Part shown: positions 53,795 to 63,659 of the stretch, piece after piece
Numbering within the stretch: position 1 is the stretch's first letter
Layout: every line of letters begins with the position of its first letter
Virus record (IMG/VR): IMGVR_UViG_3300027800_000347
Span: 1-64,000 of that record
Origin: a virus
Strand: one strand, 5' to 3'
Length of the DNA: 64,000 bases
The notes under the pieces: generated by a model
What the model was told of the DNA's origin: nothing
Seen by the model: only the letters and a program-made list of their open reading frames with translations
Database searches by the model: none
Position numbers and translations under genes: made by a program

Positions 53795-56700
53795 ATGCCC
53801 GGCATCCGCATAGACGTTGACACCTCTCGCAGCATCAAGAGCTTGGCCGACTTCCGGAAGTCCCTCAAGGACACCGGGGCGGACGCCAAGCTTTCCGCGT
53901 GGGAAATCAAGCAGCTTGAGGATCGCGTCAAGAAGAACCTGGAAGCCGACAAGGCGGCCAGGGCCGCCGACAAATACGCCAACTCGATCCGTTCCATGGG
54001 CAAGGCCGCCGGGCTTTCGGCCCGCGAAATGGGCGACCTTGAGCGGCGGCTTGGGTCGATCCGCCGTGAAGCCGAAAGCACGCACGCCGGTTCGTCGTCG
54101 CTGTCCGGGGGGGTCACAACCCTGGCGGGCGCGTTCGGCCGGTTCGCACCGCAAGTCCTGGCGGTTACGGGGGCTTATCTGTCCCTGAGCAAGGCCATGG
54201 AGACGGTATCGAACTTCGTCAGCCGAGGCTTCGATTTCAACCGGACCATGGAGACGGCTTCGCTCGGCATCGCCTCTATCCTGACTGCCACGCAAGACCT
54301 TGTGACCACCGAGGGCCGCAGGCTCCAGGGTGTTGAAAAGCTCAACGCCGCGCAGGCCATATCCCGGGGACTGATGAAAGACATCCAGGTCATGGGTCTT
54401 CAGACCACGGCCACCACCAAAGACCTGGTTGACGGGTTCCAGATGATCCTTGGCCCGGCCACGCAAGCGGGCATGAGCCTGGACCAGACCAAAAAGACCA
54501 TGATTGGGATAGTCCAGGCCTTCGGGGCGCTCGGCATCCCGCTTGAACAGTTGAGCGCCGAAGCCCGTTCCCTCTTCGACGGCGATATCAAGATGGGCCA
54601 AGACCGCTTGGCTGGTTTCCTTGGGATCACCAAGGAACTGGTCCTGGAATGGCAGAAGCAGGGCGTCTACTTCGACAAGCTCAACGAAAAGCTTGAGGCG
54701 TTCCGGGTGGCCGGGGATGCCACGGCCAAGACCTGGACCGGACTTTCGTCGAACTTGGCCGAGTCCTTTGACGTGATCGCCGGGCGCTCCACAGAGGGCC
54801 TTTTTGAGGGCGCGAAAACGGCCGTGGCCGAGATCACCGGGCTTCTCATCGACACCAAGAACCTTGGCCTCGGGCAGGACATCCAAAACATCGCCTCCCT
54901 GATTCGGGAGATGGGTGACGACTTTGGCAGCCTACTGGTTTCCGGGGCGCGGGCGCTTGTCGAAAACATCAGAGATTTTGACAAATGGCTTGGGGAGAAC
55001 CGGGGCAAGGTCGAATCCATCTACGAGAAATTCAAGTCCATCGGTTCGCAGCTCTTGGAGATCGTGGGCAAGGTCTTCAGCATCGCGGAGGCGTTCGCTC
55101 AGGCCGAAGTCGCCACAGGGAAGATGAATTTTACAATGGGGGTCGTCAAGGCGTCCCTCACGGTCATCAATGAGCTTGTCGGGTATGTCGAGGTTGCCTT
55201 TTGGGCAGTGTCCACGGCCATTACCACCGGACTTCTTGGGCCGTTGGCCGCTGTTCAGAGGTCAATTGCCGCTATCGGCGGAACGAGCATCGGAAGTAAG
55301 TTGATCGACGCCGACACCGTGGCCGCTCTTGAAAAGTATGCGGCAAGCAATGAGGCGACGGTTGAAGGCATGCAGCAAAGGCTTTCCGGGGTCGCCTCAC
55401 GATACAAAAACACCCCATTCCCGTCCGTGAAGGCGGCGTACAATCCAGACCAGACGACAAAAACCAGGGACGAGCTTTTCCGGGAAGAGCATAGCCAGGC
55501 ATACAAGGACAATCTCAAAAGCGGGATCGAGCTTGAGAAGCTTCAAGGCCAGGAGCTTGCCAAGCAGCTTTCCCTTATGGGGCAGATCAAGGAGGCGAAC
55601 AGCGCGGCCCTTTCCGTCGAACAGCGCCGGGCAGACGTTACGCAAAAGTGGACCGAACAGCGGACGAAGGCCGAAGAGGCTATGGCGTTTGCCCAGAAGA
55701 CCGGCAACGCCAAGTTGATGGAAGAAGCCACGGCCATGAAGAACTTGGCCGACTCCGGGGCGGTGAAGGCTTTTGATGACATCGCCAAGTCTGCCGCAAA
55801 GGCCGGAGGTGGCGCCGCCAAGTCCGCGCAACAAGCGGAGAACCTCTTCGCGTCTCTGAACGACCAGATTGTCGCCGCCGAGGCCGCGCTATCCGGCGAT
55901 ACCCTGCAAACCAAACTGGCGCAAATCGACAAGAAATGGGGCGAATGGACCCGGAAAGTCGAAAACTCAAAGCTGGCCGCCGAGGAAGTCAAGGCGGCAC
56001 TGGCCAGCATTGAAAAAATCCAGGCGCTTGAAACACAGGCCGCCCAGGCCGAAGCCGCAGCGGACGCCCTTGCGCGCATGTCGCAACTGCTTTCCGACAT
56101 CGCGGACGCCTCCGGCTCCCCCGACCTCAAGATCAAAGCCGGGATGATGGACGTGGATGCTTGGTATCAGCAATCCCGGCAGGCCATCGAACAGGCCACG
56201 CAGGACGAAGCGCAGCGCGCCGAATTGGTGGCCGCCCTTGACCAGGGCGTGGCGCTCAAGCGGCTTGAAGTCACCCGCGACGCCTACGAGTCCATGTCCG
56301 CCGTCTCCCAAAAGTATTGGGACGCCGAGAAGGCCCTGATCGAACAAAAGCTGTCCGTGGTCAAAGAGAACGCCGACGACGAACTTGCCTACAAGATCTC
56401 TGCCGCCCAGGAATGGGACGACTTCAACCGCCGCAAGCTCGAAGCCAAGGCCAACGCCCCGCGTTCCCAGGGCGAGGCTATCCAGGCCGTGTTCGCCCTC
56501 GACTCCGGTTCCTACAAATCCCAGATGGGCCAGCTTCAGGACTCCTGGAAGTCCACGGCCGACGGCATGCTTAACCTGACCGACGATCTTTCCTCGGGCA
56601 TCGCGCAAAGCCTCGGGGATGCGCTTCGGGGCATAGCCCAGGGCGACTTCGAGAGCTTCGAGACCATTTTTCGCTCCATGCTCTTGCGTATGGCCGATGC

Positions 56701-59700
56701 CTTCATCTCATTTTCCGAGGACATGCTGGCGCAGGCGCTCAAAGGCGGCCTGTCGTCGCTTTTCCAGGGCGGCGGATCGACGGCCGGCACGGCGCAGGCC
56801 GGGGGCCAGGGTGGCGGCATCGCGTCCGTTCTCACTGGGCTTGTGGGCAACATCGCCACGCACAGCTTTTCCTCCCTTTTCAATTCTTCGTCTTCCAGCG
56901 AGATCACGCCCGCCATGGAGATGACCGGCGGTGGCGACGTGGCCGGTGCGCCCTGGGCGAACGCCGCTACGGGGATTGTTGGAGGCGCGATTGCTGGAGC
57001 AATGGCCGGGTCTGTTGTTCCCGTCATCGGAACCCTTGTGGGCGCTGGCTTGGGGCTTCTTGGGGGGCTTCTCACCCAGGAAGAAGAGAAGGAGCAAGCC
57101 CCCTCGGAAGCGTGGCGTGGCAGTTCGATCATGTTCTCTGGTGGGAACTTTTCGGGTTGGAACGAAACGAAAATGAGCGACGGCACGTCGCGCTATGACC
57201 CGGCTGACCCGATGGAGATGGAGGAAGAGCGGAAGCGGTTCAAGTCCACGGTCAAAGACCTGAACGACTCCATGAGAACCCTGGAGATAGATTTCGCGCC
57301 GAATTGGGAGCGGAACTTCTCCTTCCAGGCCATGGGCGTCCCGGACGCGCTCAAGGGCATCCTTGAGCGCAACATGAAGGATTCCGCCGCCGCGCAGGCC
57401 ATGGGCAACGTGTCGTGGACGGCCAATTTGTTCAAGGAGGGCCTTGAAAGCCTGGACGAAACCGTGCGCCGCCTCGCCACGGCGTTCGGGACAGTGCAGC
57501 CCCTCATCGGCCCGCTTGGTATCGACTTCGAGAAGATGGGCGGGGTTACGGAAGGCGTGTTGCTGGCCTTTGCCTCAATGGCCACGGGGTTCTCCTCGGG
57601 CGCCGGGATCGTCACGACCGCAATGCTCGACGGGGCGGAATCAGCCGAAGAACTCGCGGAAAGGTTCGCCGCCGCCGGGGAATCAGGCCAGGTCGTGCTG
57701 AACTACCTTGAGCAGTACCGAAAGCAAATCAGCAACATGATCCTCGCGTCCTATTCCGAGCAGCTTATAGACGCGGTTGGCGGCGAGGATGCCTTCCAGC
57801 AGGCAATGACGGTTTTCAGCAACTACGCAATGGGCGACAAGGAACGGGCCACTGCAAGCGTAAATTACTCACGTTCGCAATTCCAGGAAGGCCTTTCGAG
57901 CATAACCACGCTCCTTCCAAATTTCAATCAAGACTGGATTGGAGACAATACAGATGCTTTTTGGGCGGCCTACGCTGCCGCCATGGGCGAGTCAATGCCC
58001 CCTTCGGTGTTTGACGAATGGGCCGCCATCGCGCAGCACGTCGCAAATCTTGAAGACTCCCTGCAAGACCTCGCGGATATCGAGTTCGCGGAATGGGCGT
58101 GGGATGAAGAACTGAAGTACCGCAGACAGGTTGCGTCAGAGCAGACGACCGGCGCGGAAATCACGCGCTGGAGCATCACAATGGAGCAGGAGCTTGCCGA
58201 CGCCCGTAAAAACGGCGCGTCCTATGCGCAGCAGGCCGCGCTCGTGGAGACGCAGATTTACGAGATGCAGGCCAAGCTGGCGAAGCTCCAGGGCACCGAG
58301 ATTGAGCCGCAAGACATGGAATCCGTGGTGGATCGCCTGGGCGACGCCGTGTCCCGGCAGGTTTCTGTTCTTCAAGAGCTTGCGTCCGAAGCGTCCGCCG
58401 CAGCAACGGCTTTTGAATCCCTTGGCGAATCTCTCCGGGATACCATTGAAGGGCTGTCGGACGACATCAGCAACCCAATGGAAGACTTCCTGAAGTACAG
58501 GGCTTCTTTCAACGAGCAATTCTCTCTTGCCATGAAGGACTTCGACGCCGACTCGCAAGAGGCTATGGGCGAACTGTCCGGCATAGCCGAGGACATGCTT
58601 GATGCTGCCAAGAAAAGCGTGAGCTACGAGGAATACCGGATTTTACAGGCCCGGACTGTTTCACGGCTTGGCAAGGCCGCGACCCGGGCGGAACTCCAGG
58701 GCGAATACGGCGCCGTGGCGTCCGACCTTTACACCACGGAAAGCGGCCTGCTCTCCCGCGTGCAGGAAGACCTTTCCAGCGGCGCTCCGGATGCGGTTTT
58801 TGTCGCACAGGCCAACGAGCTTTTTGAAAAGCTGTCCTTGGTGTCAGACGCCGCCAAAAGCGTGGCCGAGGGCGGCATGAGCGAAAGCGCGTTTGCCGCC
58901 ATGGCGAAGAAAACCGAAACCGACATTTTGTCGGACGGCAACATAAAGAAGCTCCTGGCCGGAACCCTTGACCTTGGGAACATCGACCAGAATCAGGCCC
59001 GGATGCTCCTTTCATCCGTGGACGCGCTTGAATCCCTGGAAAAATATACCGGCCACGATGTGGACCTGGCCGACAAGATGCGTCTCCAGCTTGAAACCAT
59101 CGCGGCCGGTGTCACGGACCAGTCGCAGTGGTCCGCCCTCGTGGAACAAATCGAATCGGGCCAGGACGAATACATTTCGTGGCTCAAGACCAACATTGAA
59201 GAGCGCCGCAAGGAAGCCGACAGGCTGTATGCTTTGAGCGAAGGAGAAGCAGACTCTTCGGAACAAATGTCCGCGTATTTCAAGGCCGTTTCGCAGTATC
59301 TTTTGAAGCAAACAAGCATCGAAACGCTGTCGAAGCAGATCACGTCGCTGAACTCGCAGTCTGCGTCTTTGAGTGCTCTTGCGAACCAAGCGGCAATTCA
59401 AAGGAATTTGCAGGCTTTCAACCAATACATGCAGCAAGTTCAGCAAATCAATAACCAGGTAAGCGCCCTAGAGCGACAATTAAACTACTGGCTGAATTTG
59501 CAGGTCGATATCCCTGAATTTGCTACGGGCGGCATCGTCGCCCAGCGGACCCTGGCGACGATTGGCGAAGAAGGGCCAGAGGCTGTCGTCCCTCTAAACC
59601 AGTTTTTCGTGGCTATGGATGATGTCCGGGAAGAGATTGTGGAGCTTCGGAAGGAGAACAAGGAACTGCAAAAGCAGATTGCGGATAACACGGAAGCCCT

Positions 59701-59770
59701 CGTTCATTATGCCCATGTGCAGCTTAACGAGACCAGACGCCCGAGGCTTGAGCCTGTGGAGGCCGCATGA
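53795..59770 (+). CDS. Tape measure protein
   Basis: A 1991-aa protein, the longest in the window. N-terminal coiled coils (1-120), hydrophobic helices around 400-430, 450-480 and a Gly/Ala-rich membrane-like stretch near 1060-1090 (GIVGGAIAGAMAGSVVPVIGTLVGAGLGLLGG), long helical regions and a C-terminal FATGGIVAQRTLATIGEEGPEAVVPL motif, the hallmark end of many tail tape measures. It sets tail length and helps DNA cross the membrane. A length near 2000 aa predicts a tail of very roughly 300 nm. Confidence 0.95.
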   Translation: MPGIRIDVDTSRSIKSLADFRKSLKDTGADAKLSAWEIKQLEDRVKKNLEADKAARAADKYANSIRSMGKAAGLSAREMGDLERRLGSIRREAESTHAGSSSLSGGVTTLAGAFGRFAPQVLAVTGAYLSLSKAMETVSNFVSRGFDFNRTMETASLGIASILTATQDLVTTEGRRLQGVEKLNAAQAISRGLMKDIQVMGLQTTATTKDLVDGFQMILGPATQAGMSLDQTKKTMIGIVQAFGALGIPLEQLSAEARSLFDGDIKMGQDRLAGFLGITKELVLEWQKQGVYFDKLNEKLEAFRVAGDATAKTWTGLSSNLAESFDVIAGRSTEGLFEGAKTAVAEITGLLIDTKNLGLGQDIQNIASLIREMGDDFGSLLVSGARALVENIRDFDKWLGENRGKVESIYEKFKSIGSQLLEIVGKVFSIAEAFAQAEVATGKMNFTMGVVKASLTVINELVGYVEVAFWAVSTAITTGLLGPLAAVQRSIAAIGGTSIGSKLIDADTVAALEKYAASNEATVEGMQQRLSGVASRYKNTPFPSVKAAYNPDQTTKTRDELFREEHSQAYKDNLKSGIELEKLQGQELAKQLSLMGQIKEANSAALSVEQRRADVTQKWTEQRTKAEEAMAFAQKTGNAKLMEEATAMKNLADSGAVKAFDDIAKSAAKAGGGAAKSAQQAENLFASLNDQIVAAEAALSGDTLQTKLAQIDKKWGEWTRKVENSKLAAEEVKAALASIEKIQALETQAAQAEAAADALARMSQLLSDIADASGSPDLKIKAGMMDVDAWYQQSRQAIEQATQDEAQRAELVAALDQGVALKRLEVTRDAYESMSAVSQKYWDAEKALIEQKLSVVKENADDELAYKISAAQEWDDFNRRKLEAKANAPRSQGEAIQAVFALDSGSYKSQMGQLQDSWKSTADGMLNLTDDLSSGIAQSLGDALRGIAQGDFESFETIFRSMLLRMADAFISFSEDMLAQALKGGLSSLFQGGGSTAGTAQAGGQGGGIASVLTGLVGNIATHSFSSLFNSSSSSEITPAMEMTGGGDVAGAPWANAATGIVGGAIAGAMAGSVVPVIGTLVGAGLGLLGGLLTQEEEKEQAPSEAWRGSSIMFSGGNFSGWNETKMSDGTSRYDPADPMEMEEERKRFKSTVKDLNDSMRTLEIDFAPNWERNFSFQAMGVPDALKGILERNMKDSAAAQAMGNVSWTANLFKEGLESLDETVRRLATAFGTVQPLIGPLGIDFEKMGGVTEGVLLAFASMATGFSSGAGIVTTAMLDGAESAEELAERFAAAGESGQVVLNYLEQYRKQISNMILASYSEQLIDAVGGEDAFQQAMTVFSNYAMGDKERATASVNYSRSQFQEGLSSITTLLPNFNQDWIGDNTDAFWAAYAAAMGESMPPSVFDEWAAIAQHVANLEDSLQDLADIEFAEWAWDEELKYRRQVASEQTTGAEITRWSITMEQELADARKNGASYAQQAALVETQIYEMQAKLAKLQGTEIEPQDMESVVDRLGDAVSRQVSVLQELASEASAAATAFESLGESLRDTIEGLSDDISNPMEDFLKYRASFNEQFSLAMKDFDADSQEAMGELSGIAEDMLDAAKKSVSYEEYRILQARTVSRLGKAATRAELQGEYGAVASDLYTTESGLLSRVQEDLSSGAPDAVFVAQANELFEKLSLVSDAAKSVAEGGMSESAFAAMAKKTETDILSDGNIKKLLAGTLDLGNIDQNQARMLLSSVDALESLEKYTGHDVDLADKMRLQLETIAAGVTDQSQWSALVEQIESGQDEYISWLKTNIEERRKEADRLYALSEGEADSSEQMSAYFKAVSQYLLKQTSIETLSKQITSLNSQSASLSALANQAAIQRNLQAFNQYMQQVQQINNQVSALERQLNYWLNLQVDIPEFATGGIVAQRTLATIGEEGPEAVVPLNQFFVAMDDVREEIVELRKENKELQKQIADNTEALVHYAHVQLNETRRPRLEPVEAA

Positions 59771-60723
59771 AGGTCATAAAGCCCAAAGAGATGACCTCTG
59801 CGGTCATTCTGGCGTGCAGCATCCCGGCCCTGGATATCAACTCCCCGGCCAGGGATTCCGACGATCCGCCGGAGTATGTAGCCAGTACCATATACGCCGC
59901 CGGGACTCGTTGCACGGTCCTGTCCACGGTCAACACCATCTACGAATCTCTTGAGGACGGGAACACCGGCAATTATCCGCCTACCGACGTTCTCGCGGAA
60001 ACTCCGAAATGGGCCGTAGTTTGTCCGACGAACCGGTGGAGGGCGCTTGACGACTACATCAACACCCGGGCTTCCGCTCCGGACGCAGCTTCCTACACCC
60101 TGGACGCAACGCGGACTTCGAGCGTCGCCCTGTTCGGGCTTAATGCTTCCGAGGTAATCCTGGAACTCTACACAGGGGCTGATGTCCTCATAAGCTCTGA
60201 AACAATAAAGCTCTTGGACCGCAACGTCACGGACTGGTATAGTTATTTCTTTTCGGAGTTCACCAACGCCGACAGGTGCTTTTGGGATTACCCAATTGGC
60301 TTTGGGACGAAGCTCAAAGTCACAGTGAACGCCCCTTCCGGCACCGTGGAGATCGGGAAGATATGTCACGGCTTAGACCGCTACATAGGGAAGACCCTGC
60401 GCGACATCACCAGGACATTTGCTTCATACGGAACAATGGAAACAAACTCATACGGATTCACAAACGTAAAGAAAGGATTTGTGGCAGAATTGACGGATTC
60501 CGTCATCCTGGTTGACCATGTGGTTTCAGATGCAGTGAACAGCTACATAAAATCAATACTTGAAACTCCTGTCGTAGTAATCGGGGACAACTCGCTTACA
60601 TTTAGAAACTCTTTACAGTCTCTCATATCTTACGGAGTCGTCAAGGATATCTCGTACATCTACCAGAGCGGCGTGCAAAACTCGAAAGACAAGATGAATT
60701 TTTCCTTCCAAGGGATAATTTAG
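59767..60723 (+). CDS. Tail tip / baseplate-associated protein
   Basis: A 318-aa protein overlapping the tape-measure stop. The N-terminus (MKVIKPKEMTSAVILACSIPALDINSPA) and a beta-rich middle with alternate aromatic residues (RWRALDDYINTRASAPDA, WYSYFFSEFTNADRCFWDYPIGFGTKLKVTV) look like a carbohydrate-binding-like distal tail module. Position immediately after the tape measure fits the distal tail role. Confidence 0.6.
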   Translation: MKVIKPKEMTSAVILACSIPALDINSPARDSDDPPEYVASTIYAAGTRCTVLSTVNTIYESLEDGNTGNYPPTDVLAETPKWAVVCPTNRWRALDDYINTRASAPDAASYTLDATRTSSVALFGLNASEVILELYTGADVLISSETIKLLDRNVTDWYSYFFSEFTNADRCFWDYPIGFGTKLKVTVNAPSGTVEIGKICHGLDRYIGKTLRDITRTFASYGTMETNSYGFTNVKKGFVAELTDSVILVDHVVSDAVNSYIKSILETPVVVIGDNSLTFRNSLQSLISYGVVKDISYIYQSGVQNSKDKMNFSFQGII

Positions 60724-60735
60724 AGGAGGCTCGAC

Positions 60736-62154
60736 ATGGACTATGTGGTTCCCCAGATACCGGCGCTTCCGGCTCCGCCCTCCACCGCCAGCCCGGAGAC
60801 GTTTGCCGACCTGGCTGATGCCTTTTTGAGCGCATTGCCAACATTCAGGAACAACCTCAATGCGGTAAGCGCGCTGATTTCCGCCTGGGTTGCAGCGGCT
60901 GTCGCCGGAGGGGGTGCGGGAATAACGGCATATTCGTCAACGTCCCAGACCGTTGGGGTGGGGTCGAAGTCTTGGACAGTTCCGAAGGGCAAGGAGTTTG
61001 TCCCCGGGCAAACCGTGGCAATCTACAATCCCGGCGGACTGTCCATGTACGGAACGATCATCTCGTATTCCGAGGACCTTACCGCTTCGCTGGCCGTGAA
61101 TGTGTCCTATACGGAGGGCGTGGGCAGCGCATCGGGGTGGAACATCTTCATCTCTCCCGTGGTTGATTTGCGCATCCGGTTCATGTCCTGGATCAGAGAA
61201 GTCACCGGGCATTTTATCGGCATGCCGGACGCGGCCATAGATATGCATTTGGAGAATCTCTTCTTGCCCGCCGAGTGCGCGTTCACCCGGGCATCTGCCG
61301 GGTATTCCTACACCTCCGTTGGCGGCATCGAGCTTTACGCGGCGAACGAGGAACGCTACGATTTCGACAGCAACACCGGTAACTGCGATGGACTGCTTCT
61401 GGAGAGCGAGAGAAACAACTACCTCGACAACCCAGGAACTCCAGCCACGCAATCCAAGACACTCGCCGCCGGGACGTACACCTGTTGGCTGGATGGAACC
61501 GGGACCGTCACCTTGTCCGGAGGCGCCACGGGCGTCGTCTCCTCGGCCGAATCGATCACCTTCACGCTTTCGACATCGACTTCTGTGACCTTTACGGTTG
61601 CGGGCACGGTCACGCGCATGCAGTGCGAGAACACGTCCTACAGGACTTCGTTTATCGGTGGCACCACCGCGCCGATCAACCGTAAAGCCGACATCCCGGT
61701 CATCTTGTTTTCCGCTGTCAGGTTGCGCCGGGTGTCGGGCACCATCTTTCTTCATGCCAAGACCGCCAGGGGGGCCGGAACCGGAAACCAGGTCTTGCTC
61801 CAGATTGACGACGGCACCGATAATAACCGGATCGTCGTTCTCCGGGATCAGAATCGCTACATGTTCTTCAACATCTATTCGGCCGGGGCGCTGGTCCTGT
61901 CCCTTAATCTGGGGGTTGTCGCCGACGCCGCCACGGTCCGCATTATGGTGCAGTGGCAGGACGGGGCGTTCTCGGCGTCCATCAACGGCGGAGGCGATGT
62001 GACATCGGTCGCAGGGGGAATCCCGACCGCACTTACGCATATCAGGATAGGCCACAACCTTTACGGGGCGTCGAATTGGGATGGAACGCTGCGGCAGTTG
62101 ACCGCATGGTCTCTTGCCGCAATCAACGTCTCGCCGTCGAACATGACCAAATAA
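60736..62154 (+). CDS. Tail fibre protein with concanavalin-like domain
   Basis: A 472-aa protein. Its start (MDYVVPQIPALPAPPSTASPETFADLADAFLSALPTFRNNLNAVSALISAW) is a helical phage-tail attachment region; residues about 75-150 are a beta-rich carbohydrate-binding-like module (WTVPKGKEFVPGQTVAIYNP); the C-terminal about 240 residues look like a LamG/concanavalin fold (GTIFLHAKTARGAGTGNQVLLQIDDGTDNNRIVVL ... ITHIRIGHNLYG-like). Probable receptor-binding component. Confidence 0.7.
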   Translation: MDYVVPQIPALPAPPSTASPETFADLADAFLSALPTFRNNLNAVSALISAWVAAAVAGGGAGITAYSSTSQTVGVGSKSWTVPKGKEFVPGQTVAIYNPGGLSMYGTIISYSEDLTASLAVNVSYTEGVGSASGWNIFISPVVDLRIRFMSWIREVTGHFIGMPDAAIDMHLENLFLPAECAFTRASAGYSYTSVGGIELYAANEERYDFDSNTGNCDGLLLESERNNYLDNPGTPATQSKTLAAGTYTCWLDGTGTVTLSGGATGVVSSAESITFTLSTSTSVTFTVAGTVTRMQCENTSYRTSFIGGTTAPINRKADIPVILFSAVRLRRVSGTIFLHAKTARGAGTGNQVLLQIDDGTDNNRIVVLRDQNRYMFFNIYSAGALVLSLNLGVVADAATVRIMVQWQDGAFSASINGGGDVTSVAGGIPTALTHIRIGHNLYGASNWDGTLRQLTAWSLAAINVSPSNMTK

Positions 62155-62170
62155 CCCAGGAGGCGACAAG

Positions 62171-62782
62171 ATGCTCCCCCTCAAGCCAGGATATATCCCT
62201 CTCGCCACCTCGGACCACATGGGGGCCTTGACCCACCCGGGCCGAGTCATTTCGCCGTATCTGCTCGGGCTGATCGTCTCGGCCGCTGGCGGTAACAGCA
62301 AGCTCGTCAAAACCGACGCCGACGGGAACTTGGTTCTCGCCAGCGGCGATGGCCTAAAGCTCAACGGAAGCACGGCCGTTTTTGGCCGATACGATGTCGG
62401 GACATGGACCCCCGTGCTTCAGGGTGTGACGACCGCAGGGACGCAGACTTACGACACGCAGAGCGGCAAGTATTGGCGCATTGGCGGCCTATGCTTCCTG
62501 GTCGGCCACATCGCCCTGTCCGCCAAAGACGCCGCCATGGCCGGGCAAGCCATGGTTACGGGCCTGCCGTTTATGGCCGTGACCGCAAACCCAAATGGCG
62601 GCGCAGCCTTCGCTTGGTATTCGAACCTTACCGGCCTCACGCAGATGCAGGTGACGGGACGGTTCAACGGATCTGGGATGCTGCTTTTTCAAAACGGAAA
62701 CGGGTCAGTCGGACTGGTGGGGGCGACCAACATCACCAACACCACGATTCTGGCTCTCGCCGGGTTCTACGAGTGCTCGTAA
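62171..62782 (+). CDS. Tail fibre tip-like protein
   Basis: A 203-aa beta-rich protein: an N-terminal attachment-like segment (MLPLKPGYIPLATSDHMGALTHPGRVISPYLLG), a short SKLVKTDADGNLVLASGDG repeat-like loop and a C-terminal domain (GTWTPVLQGVTTAGTQTYDTQSGKYWRIGGLCFLVGHI) seen in small phage tail-fibre tip proteins. Likely host-range determinant. Confidence 0.65.
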   Translation: MLPLKPGYIPLATSDHMGALTHPGRVISPYLLGLIVSAAGGNSKLVKTDADGNLVLASGDGLKLNGSTAVFGRYDVGTWTPVLQGVTTAGTQTYDTQSGKYWRIGGLCFLVGHIALSAKDAAMAGQAMVTGLPFMAVTANPNGGAAFAWYSNLTGLTQMQVTGRFNGSGMLLFQNGNGSVGLVGATNITNTTILALAGFYECS

Positions 62783-62792
62783 GGGAGGAATT

Positions 62793-63404
62793 ATGATTGC
62801 CACGCTGGTCGGTGTAGAGATTCTGGGAGACGGGCATATCCAGGTGCTCAAGCATCTGGACACGGTTGACGATTCCGGGGCCGCCGTGAGCCGCGACGAC
62901 TGGCGCGCCACCATCGCCCCCGGCGATCACGAGACGGCCCGGGCCGTGTTGGGCGAGGACTATGCGCGCGTCATGGCCGAGGCCGGGGACCGGTTTACGG
63001 CGCCACCGAAGCCCGCTGTCAACCTGGACGATGTTGTGGCCACCAAGATGGCAGCTATCCAGGCCGAAAAATGCAGGGTCAGGGACGCTGGGTTCATGGC
63101 TGGCGGCGTGCTGTGGGATTCCGACCAATCCGCCCGGACCAGCTACTTGGAACTTGCCATGCGCCTACAATTCTCCCCGGCTCTCCAGGTCCCCTGGAAG
63201 GCCAGCGCCGGGGTGTGGGTGGACATGAACGCCAATCTCTATGCCCAGGTGGACGCAGCCGGGACCGCGCACATCCAGGCCGTGTTTTCCTGGCAGGCCT
63301 CCCGGGATGCCGAGGTGGCGGAAATCCTGGCCGGGGAGGGGACGGACACGGAGAAGGCCGAGGCGATCCAGGCCATGCGGGTGGGGTACGAGATGCCGGG
63401 ATAG
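62793..63404 (+). CDS. Tail fibre assembly-type protein (DUF4376)
   Basis: A 203-aa protein whose C-terminal half (about 75-190) matches DUF4376: DVVATKMAAIQAEKCRVRDAGFMAGGVLWDSDQSARTSYLELAMRL ... PWKASAGVWVDMNANLYAQV. DUF4376 is found at the end of tail-fibre operons. It is the last phage gene before the tRNA. Confidence 0.75.
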   Translation: MIATLVGVEILGDGHIQVLKHLDTVDDSGAAVSRDDWRATIAPGDHETARAVLGEDYARVMAEAGDRFTAPPKPAVNLDDVVATKMAAIQAEKCRVRDAGFMAGGVLWDSDQSARTSYLELAMRLQFSPALQVPWKASAGVWVDMNANLYAQVDAAGTAHIQAVFSWQASRDAEVAEILAGEGTDTEKAEAIQAMRVGYEMPG

Positions 63405-63535
63405 CAGTTCGCAGATGGTTCGCAAGCAGTTCGCAAAATGCGAACCATCGTGAGCAAAAATGGGCAGATTTGAGCAAATCGAATTTGCCCTTGACGCCCC
63501 GCGAGGCCGCGTGTATCAAGCATTTCCGCCATTCG

Positions 63536-63608
63536 GCCAGCATAGCTCAGTTGGTAGAGCAGCTGATTCGTAATCAGCAGGTCTGGAGTTCGAGTCTCCA
63601 TGCTGGCT
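63536..63608 (+). tRNA. tRNA-Thr (anticodon CGT)
   Basis: Complete cloverleaf: acceptor GCCAGCA / TGCTGGC, D-arm GCTC-AGTTGGTA-GAGC, anticodon arm GCTGA-TTCGTAA-TCAGC with CGT, T-arm TGGAG-TTCGAGT-CTCCA. Discriminator T and an encoded CCA follow (63609-63611). It decodes ACG. Being at the prophage edge it is a candidate attachment locus, although orientation relative to the phage is not the classic one. Confidence 0.95.
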
Positions 63609-63621
63609 CCAGAAAGTTCAA

Positions 63622-63653
63622 GGGCTTGGGATGTTAAAATCCTAGGCCCTTTT
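63622..63653 (+). terminator. Rho-independent terminator after tRNA
   Basis: Stem GGGCTTGGGAT / ATCCTAGGCCC (two G-T pairs) with loop GTTAAA, followed by TTTTGATTTT, located just downstream of the tRNA CCA end. Confidence 0.8.
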
Positions 63654-63659
63654 GATTTT

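Noticed and set aside
63536-63611. Definite attachment site in tRNA-Thr
   Set aside because: The prophage lies on the 5' side of the tRNA, and the left junction needed to find the core duplication is outside the window.
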